Shown in pieces: positions 61,531 to 64,000 of a stretch of DNA of 64,000 bases. A model generated the notes under the pieces. The model was not told where the DNA came from and searched no databases. It saw nothing but the letters and a program-made list of their open reading frames with translations. Position 1 is the first letter of the stretch. Each line of letters begins with the position of its first letter. Source of the stretch: Neorhizobium galegae (GTDB lineage Bacteria; Pseudomonadota; Alphaproteobacteria; Rhizobiales; Rhizobiaceae). The stretch spans positions 930,001 through 994,000 of the forward strand of contig NZ_JAGIPG010000001.1 in NCBI RefSeq assembly GCF_017877055.1. Reading direction: 5' to 3'. Both the position numbers and the translations under genes were made by a program.

Positions 61531-61779
61531 TTGATTTGCCTAAATTAATGTTCCTGTTGGCCGGGAAGATTATTCCGGATGCATTACCATTTTCTTATAA
61601 TCTAAACCTAGATTTGTGCCCAAAATCTCGTAGTCCCGTGACGGTTGCCAAATCAGGGGGCAGGCGATGCCTGTCGCCCCACCTATCCATTCCATCGAAC
61701 GTTCTCTTCGAAAGAATAGCATTTGCGCCAAACGTGCCCGATAACTATCTGACGGGCATCAACGAATGGATTTTGCAAG

Positions 61780-62838
61780 ATGGAACTCGGGCTTCATACT
61801 TTTGGCGATGTCGATGCCGCAGCGCTGGACAAGGGCGCGGAAGGCGCAAGGCGGATCAAGGATCTGCTGGAGGAGATCGCGCTTGCCGATCAGGTGGGGC
61901 TCGACGTGTTCGGGCTCGGCGAACACCACCGCCCCGACTATGTGGTTTCGTCGCCCTCCACCGTGCTTGCAGCGGCTGCCGCGATCACCAAAAACATCCG
62001 GCTGACCAGCGCCGTCTCGGTTTTGTCGTCCGACGATCCGGTGCGGGTTTTCCAGCAGTTTTCGACCGTCGATCTGATTTCGAACGGTAGAGCGGAGATC
62101 ATGGCGGGCCGCGGTTCGTTCATCGAGTCCTATCCGCTGTTCGGCTACGACCTCGGCGACTACGACGAGCTGTTCACCGAAAAGCTGGACCTGCTGCTCG
62201 CCATCCGCGACGAGGAGATCGTCACCTGGCAGGGCCAGAAGCGCGCGCCGATCAACGGCCGCGGTGTCTATCCGCGCCCGCTGCAGAAGGAACTGCCGAT
62301 CTGGATCGCCGTTGGCGGCACGCCGCAATCGGTGGCGCGGGCAGGGGCCATGGGCCTGCCGCTCGCGGTCGCCATCATCGGCGGCGAATATCCGCGTTTC
62401 GCGCCGTTCTTCAACCTCTACCGCGAGGCGGCCCGCCGCGCCGGCCAGGATCCGGCCAAGCTGAAGACCAGCATCAACGTGCACGGCTTTATCGCCGATA
62501 CGACGCAGGCCGCCGCCGACCAATTCTACGGCCCGCAGGCGGAGGTGATGAACCGCATCGGCCGCGAGCGTGGCTGGGGCCCGACCAACCGGGCGCATTT
62601 CGACGAGGCGCGCTCGACGCTCGGCAATCTCTTCCTCGGCGAGCCGGAACTGGTGGCCGAAAAGATCATCGCCGCTCACGGGGTATTCGGCATGGACCGG
62701 TTTCTGCTGCAGATGGCGATCGGCCCGATGCCGCATGACCAGGTGATGCGCGGCATCGAGCTCTACGGCACGAAAGTCGCTCCGATTGTCAGAAAAGAAT
62801 TGACGGGCACGGCCGATGGCGCGAAACCGGCCGCCTGA
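61780..62838 (+). CDS. LLM-class flavin-dependent oxidoreductase (luciferase-like)
   Basis: 352 aa TIM barrel. [60 protein letters not shown] and [21 protein letters not shown] are hallmarks of the MsnO8-like LLM branch. Acts on small organic substrates with FMNH2 or reduced coenzyme. Substrate unknown. Confidence 0.9.
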   Translation: MELGLHTFGDVDAAALDKGAEGARRIKDLLEEIALADQVGLDVFGLGEHHRPDYVVSSPSTVLAAAAAITKNIRLTSAVSVLSSDDPVRVFQQFSTVDLISNGRAEIMAGRGSFIESYPLFGYDLGDYDELFTEKLDLLLAIRDEEIVTWQGQKRAPINGRGVYPRPLQKELPIWIAVGGTPQSVARAGAMGLPLAVAIIGGEYPRFAPFFNLYREAARRAGQDPAKLKTSINVHGFIADTTQAAADQFYGPQAEVMNRIGRERGWGPTNRAHFDEARSTLGNLFLGEPELVAEKIIAAHGVFGMDRFLLQMAIGPMPHDQVMRGIELYGTKVAPIVRKELTGTADGAKPAA

Positions 62839-62862
62839 TCAAGTTAGGACGTAAAGCAGACC

Positions 62863-63618
62863 ATGGTTATCTCCACCGACGACGAACTGGCCAAGCTGAA
62901 GGATATCGGCAGGCTTTGCGCGCAGGCGATGGAGATGATGGCAAAGGCGCTGGAGCCAGGCATCACCACCCGCGAGCTTGACGCGATCGGCCGCAAGTTC
63001 CTTGAGGAAAACGGCGCTCAATCGGCGCCGGAGACCTGCTACCAGTTTCCCGGCGCCACCTGCATCAGCGTCAACGAGGAAGTCGCGCACGGCATTCCGG
63101 GCGACCGGGTGATCCAGGCGGGCGACCTCGTCAACATCGACGTTTCTGCGGTCAAGAACGGTTTCTTCGGCGATACCGGCGCGTCCTACGCCGTGCCGCC
63201 GGTGAAGCGCGAAATCGAAAAGCTTTGCCGCGACGGCCGCCGGGCGCTGTGGACCGGGCTGCAGCAGGTGAAGGCCGGCAAGCCGCTTTCCGGCATCGGC
63301 AATGCGATCGGAACCTTCGCCAAGAAGAACCGCTATACGCTGATCACCAATCTTTCGAGCCACGGCATCGGGCTGACACTGCATGACGAGCCGAAGGAAA
63401 TCCCGACCTGGCCGGACCGCCACGAGACGCGCTCGATGGAAGACGGACTGGTCTTCACCGTCGAGCCGTTCCTGTCACTCGGCGCCAACTGGGCCGAGGA
63501 CGGCGGCAACGGCGATCCGTGGACGCTTTACAGCGACCCCAAGGCACCCACCGTGCAATACGAGCACACGATCGTCGCGACCCGCAACGGGCCGCTGATC
63601 CTGACGCTTGCGGATTGA
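62863..63618 (+). CDS. map: Type I methionine aminopeptidase
   Basis: 251 aa. Metal ligands: Asp in VNIDVSAVKNGFFGDTG, His in SSHGIGLTLHDEP, Glu in FTVEPF and Glu in QYEHTIV. The loop usually written GHGIG..xHExP is SHGIG..LHDEP here, so it is a variant. Removes N-terminal Met. Could be a second copy in the genome. Confidence 0.88.
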   Translation: MVISTDDELAKLKDIGRLCAQAMEMMAKALEPGITTRELDAIGRKFLEENGAQSAPETCYQFPGATCISVNEEVAHGIPGDRVIQAGDLVNIDVSAVKNGFFGDTGASYAVPPVKREIEKLCRDGRRALWTGLQQVKAGKPLSGIGNAIGTFAKKNRYTLITNLSSHGIGLTLHDEPKEIPTWPDRHETRSMEDGLVFTVEPFLSLGANWAEDGGNGDPWTLYSDPKAPTVQYEHTIVATRNGPLILTLAD

Positions 63619-63667
63619 GCGAAGACTTCTGCCGCTACGGAAAAATGCTGCCGTTACGGCAGATCGG

Positions 63668-63883
63668 TTAGTTGTGCTTGTTGCCGCCGGACACGGCATC
63701 GACCCGACGATAGAAGGCATCTGTGCGCTCGGTCTGAAGGTTTCCAAGCATCTGGCGTGTATGGACGCGAGCCGCGCTCTGCAGCAATTGTGCAAAAGCG
63801 GCGTAACCGACGGCGTCGGCCTGGCGAAGCTGGGTGATCAACGGATCGACGAGTACTTCGGATAGGGTCAGGTCATGTTCCAT
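63668..63883 (-). CDS. Small hypothetical protein
   Basis: 71 aa, MEHDLTLSEVLVDPLITQLR and QADAVGYAAFAQLLQSAARV. The ribosome site GGAGG lies 7 bases before the ATG at 63883, which is preferred to an ATG six bases upstream. Helical, cytoplasmic. Compact start and codon use suggest a real gene. Nothing can be said of function. The last 117 bp of the window hold no gene that can be supported. Confidence 0.55.
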   Translation of the reverse strand: MEHDLTLSEVLVDPLITQLRQADAVGYAAFAQLLQSAARVHTRQMLGNLQTERTDAFYRRVDAVSGGNKHN

Positions 63884-64000
63884 GCGCATGCCTCCGCGCC
63901 CCGATGGCGATGCCTCAGAGATTGGCTCGCTTTCATGTCAGCAGCAAGACGATTTCGGTAGTGCGCTGCACCAATTCGTCGCGGCATATGCACGATCGCG

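Noticed and set aside
1..64000. CRISPR arrays, tRNA or rRNA genes, prophage or transposase genes
   Set aside because: No regular spacer repeats, cloverleaf-like sequences, integrase or transposase motifs were seen on either strand.

Overview
The window looks like chromosome or chromid DNA of a Rhizobiaceae-type alphaproteobacterium (Rhizobium, Agrobacterium or Neorhizobium relatives). This rests on GC-rich coding sequence, many ABC importers, a dense purine-catabolism block, small DUF1127-like proteins beside LysR genes, and a RIME-like inverted-repeat element between xdhB and xdhC. No rRNA, tRNA, CRISPR array, insertion sequence or phage gene was recognised.

0.1-18.3 kb is a catabolic island. 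A branched-chain-amino-acid-type ABC importer (SBP, two permeases, two ATPases) is mixed with an ACMSD-type amidohydrolase/decarboxylase, an aldehyde dehydrogenase, a 2,6-dihydroxypyridine-hydroxylase-like FAD monooxygenase, a cupin-like protein and a DUF485/sodium-solute-symporter pair. A divergent OYE-type flavin oxidoreductase follows, then an SsuABC/TauABC-type importer with a Glyoxalase_3-like protein, a second FAD monooxygenase and an MFS transporter. Uptake plus ring hydroxylation, semialdehyde oxidation and decarboxylation suggest breakdown of an aromatic or N-heterocyclic acid, but the substrate cannot be read from the sequence. A dyad TTTATC-N4-GATAA occurs at both main promoters, and no local regulator gene is present.

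18.3-30 kb is a stress/redox region. It holds dps, a membrane histidine kinase, a FixJ/NarL-type response regulator, a single-domain receiver, a UBP-type zinc finger and a CNB/thioredoxin-reductase-like flavoprotein with a frameshifted C-terminus. A decayed LysR end, a triheme-cytochrome/2Fe-2S/molybdopterin periplasmic dehydrogenase operon and a chloroperoxidase-type hydrolase split from a Tat leader by an in-frame stop follow. Four copies of a 16-bp motif (TATACNWWGGNYYRGG) sit upstream of the kinase, dps, the Mo-enzyme operon and the hydrolase, and may define the regulon of the FixJ-type regulator.

30-37.9 kb is patchy. It has a Phd-like antitoxin, gene fragments, a PNPOx/GAF flavoprotein pair divergent from an FMO-like monooxygenase, a YceI protein, an unrecognised gene, L-lactate dehydrogenase and a DUF1508 protein. 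A 54-bp repeat joins the antitoxin gene to the region after yceI.

37.9-49.4 kb is purine catabolism: guanine deaminase, urate hydroxylase PuuD, xanthine dehydrogenase XdhABC, two paralogous LysR/small-protein cassettes, and a 3-hydroxybutyrate dehydrogenase.

49.6-64 kb is housekeeping and accessory: manganese catalase, glycerol kinase, a D-Ala-D-Ala carboxypeptidase with SPOR domain, small detoxification proteins (VOC, GFA, GST, MBL-fold lactonase-like), an AraC regulator, a YciI/DGPF protein with an ECF42-type sigma factor, DUF1905 and SRPBCC proteins, a PleD-like diguanylate cyclase, an LLM flavin oxidoreductase, methionine aminopeptidase and a small conserved-looking protein at the right edge.
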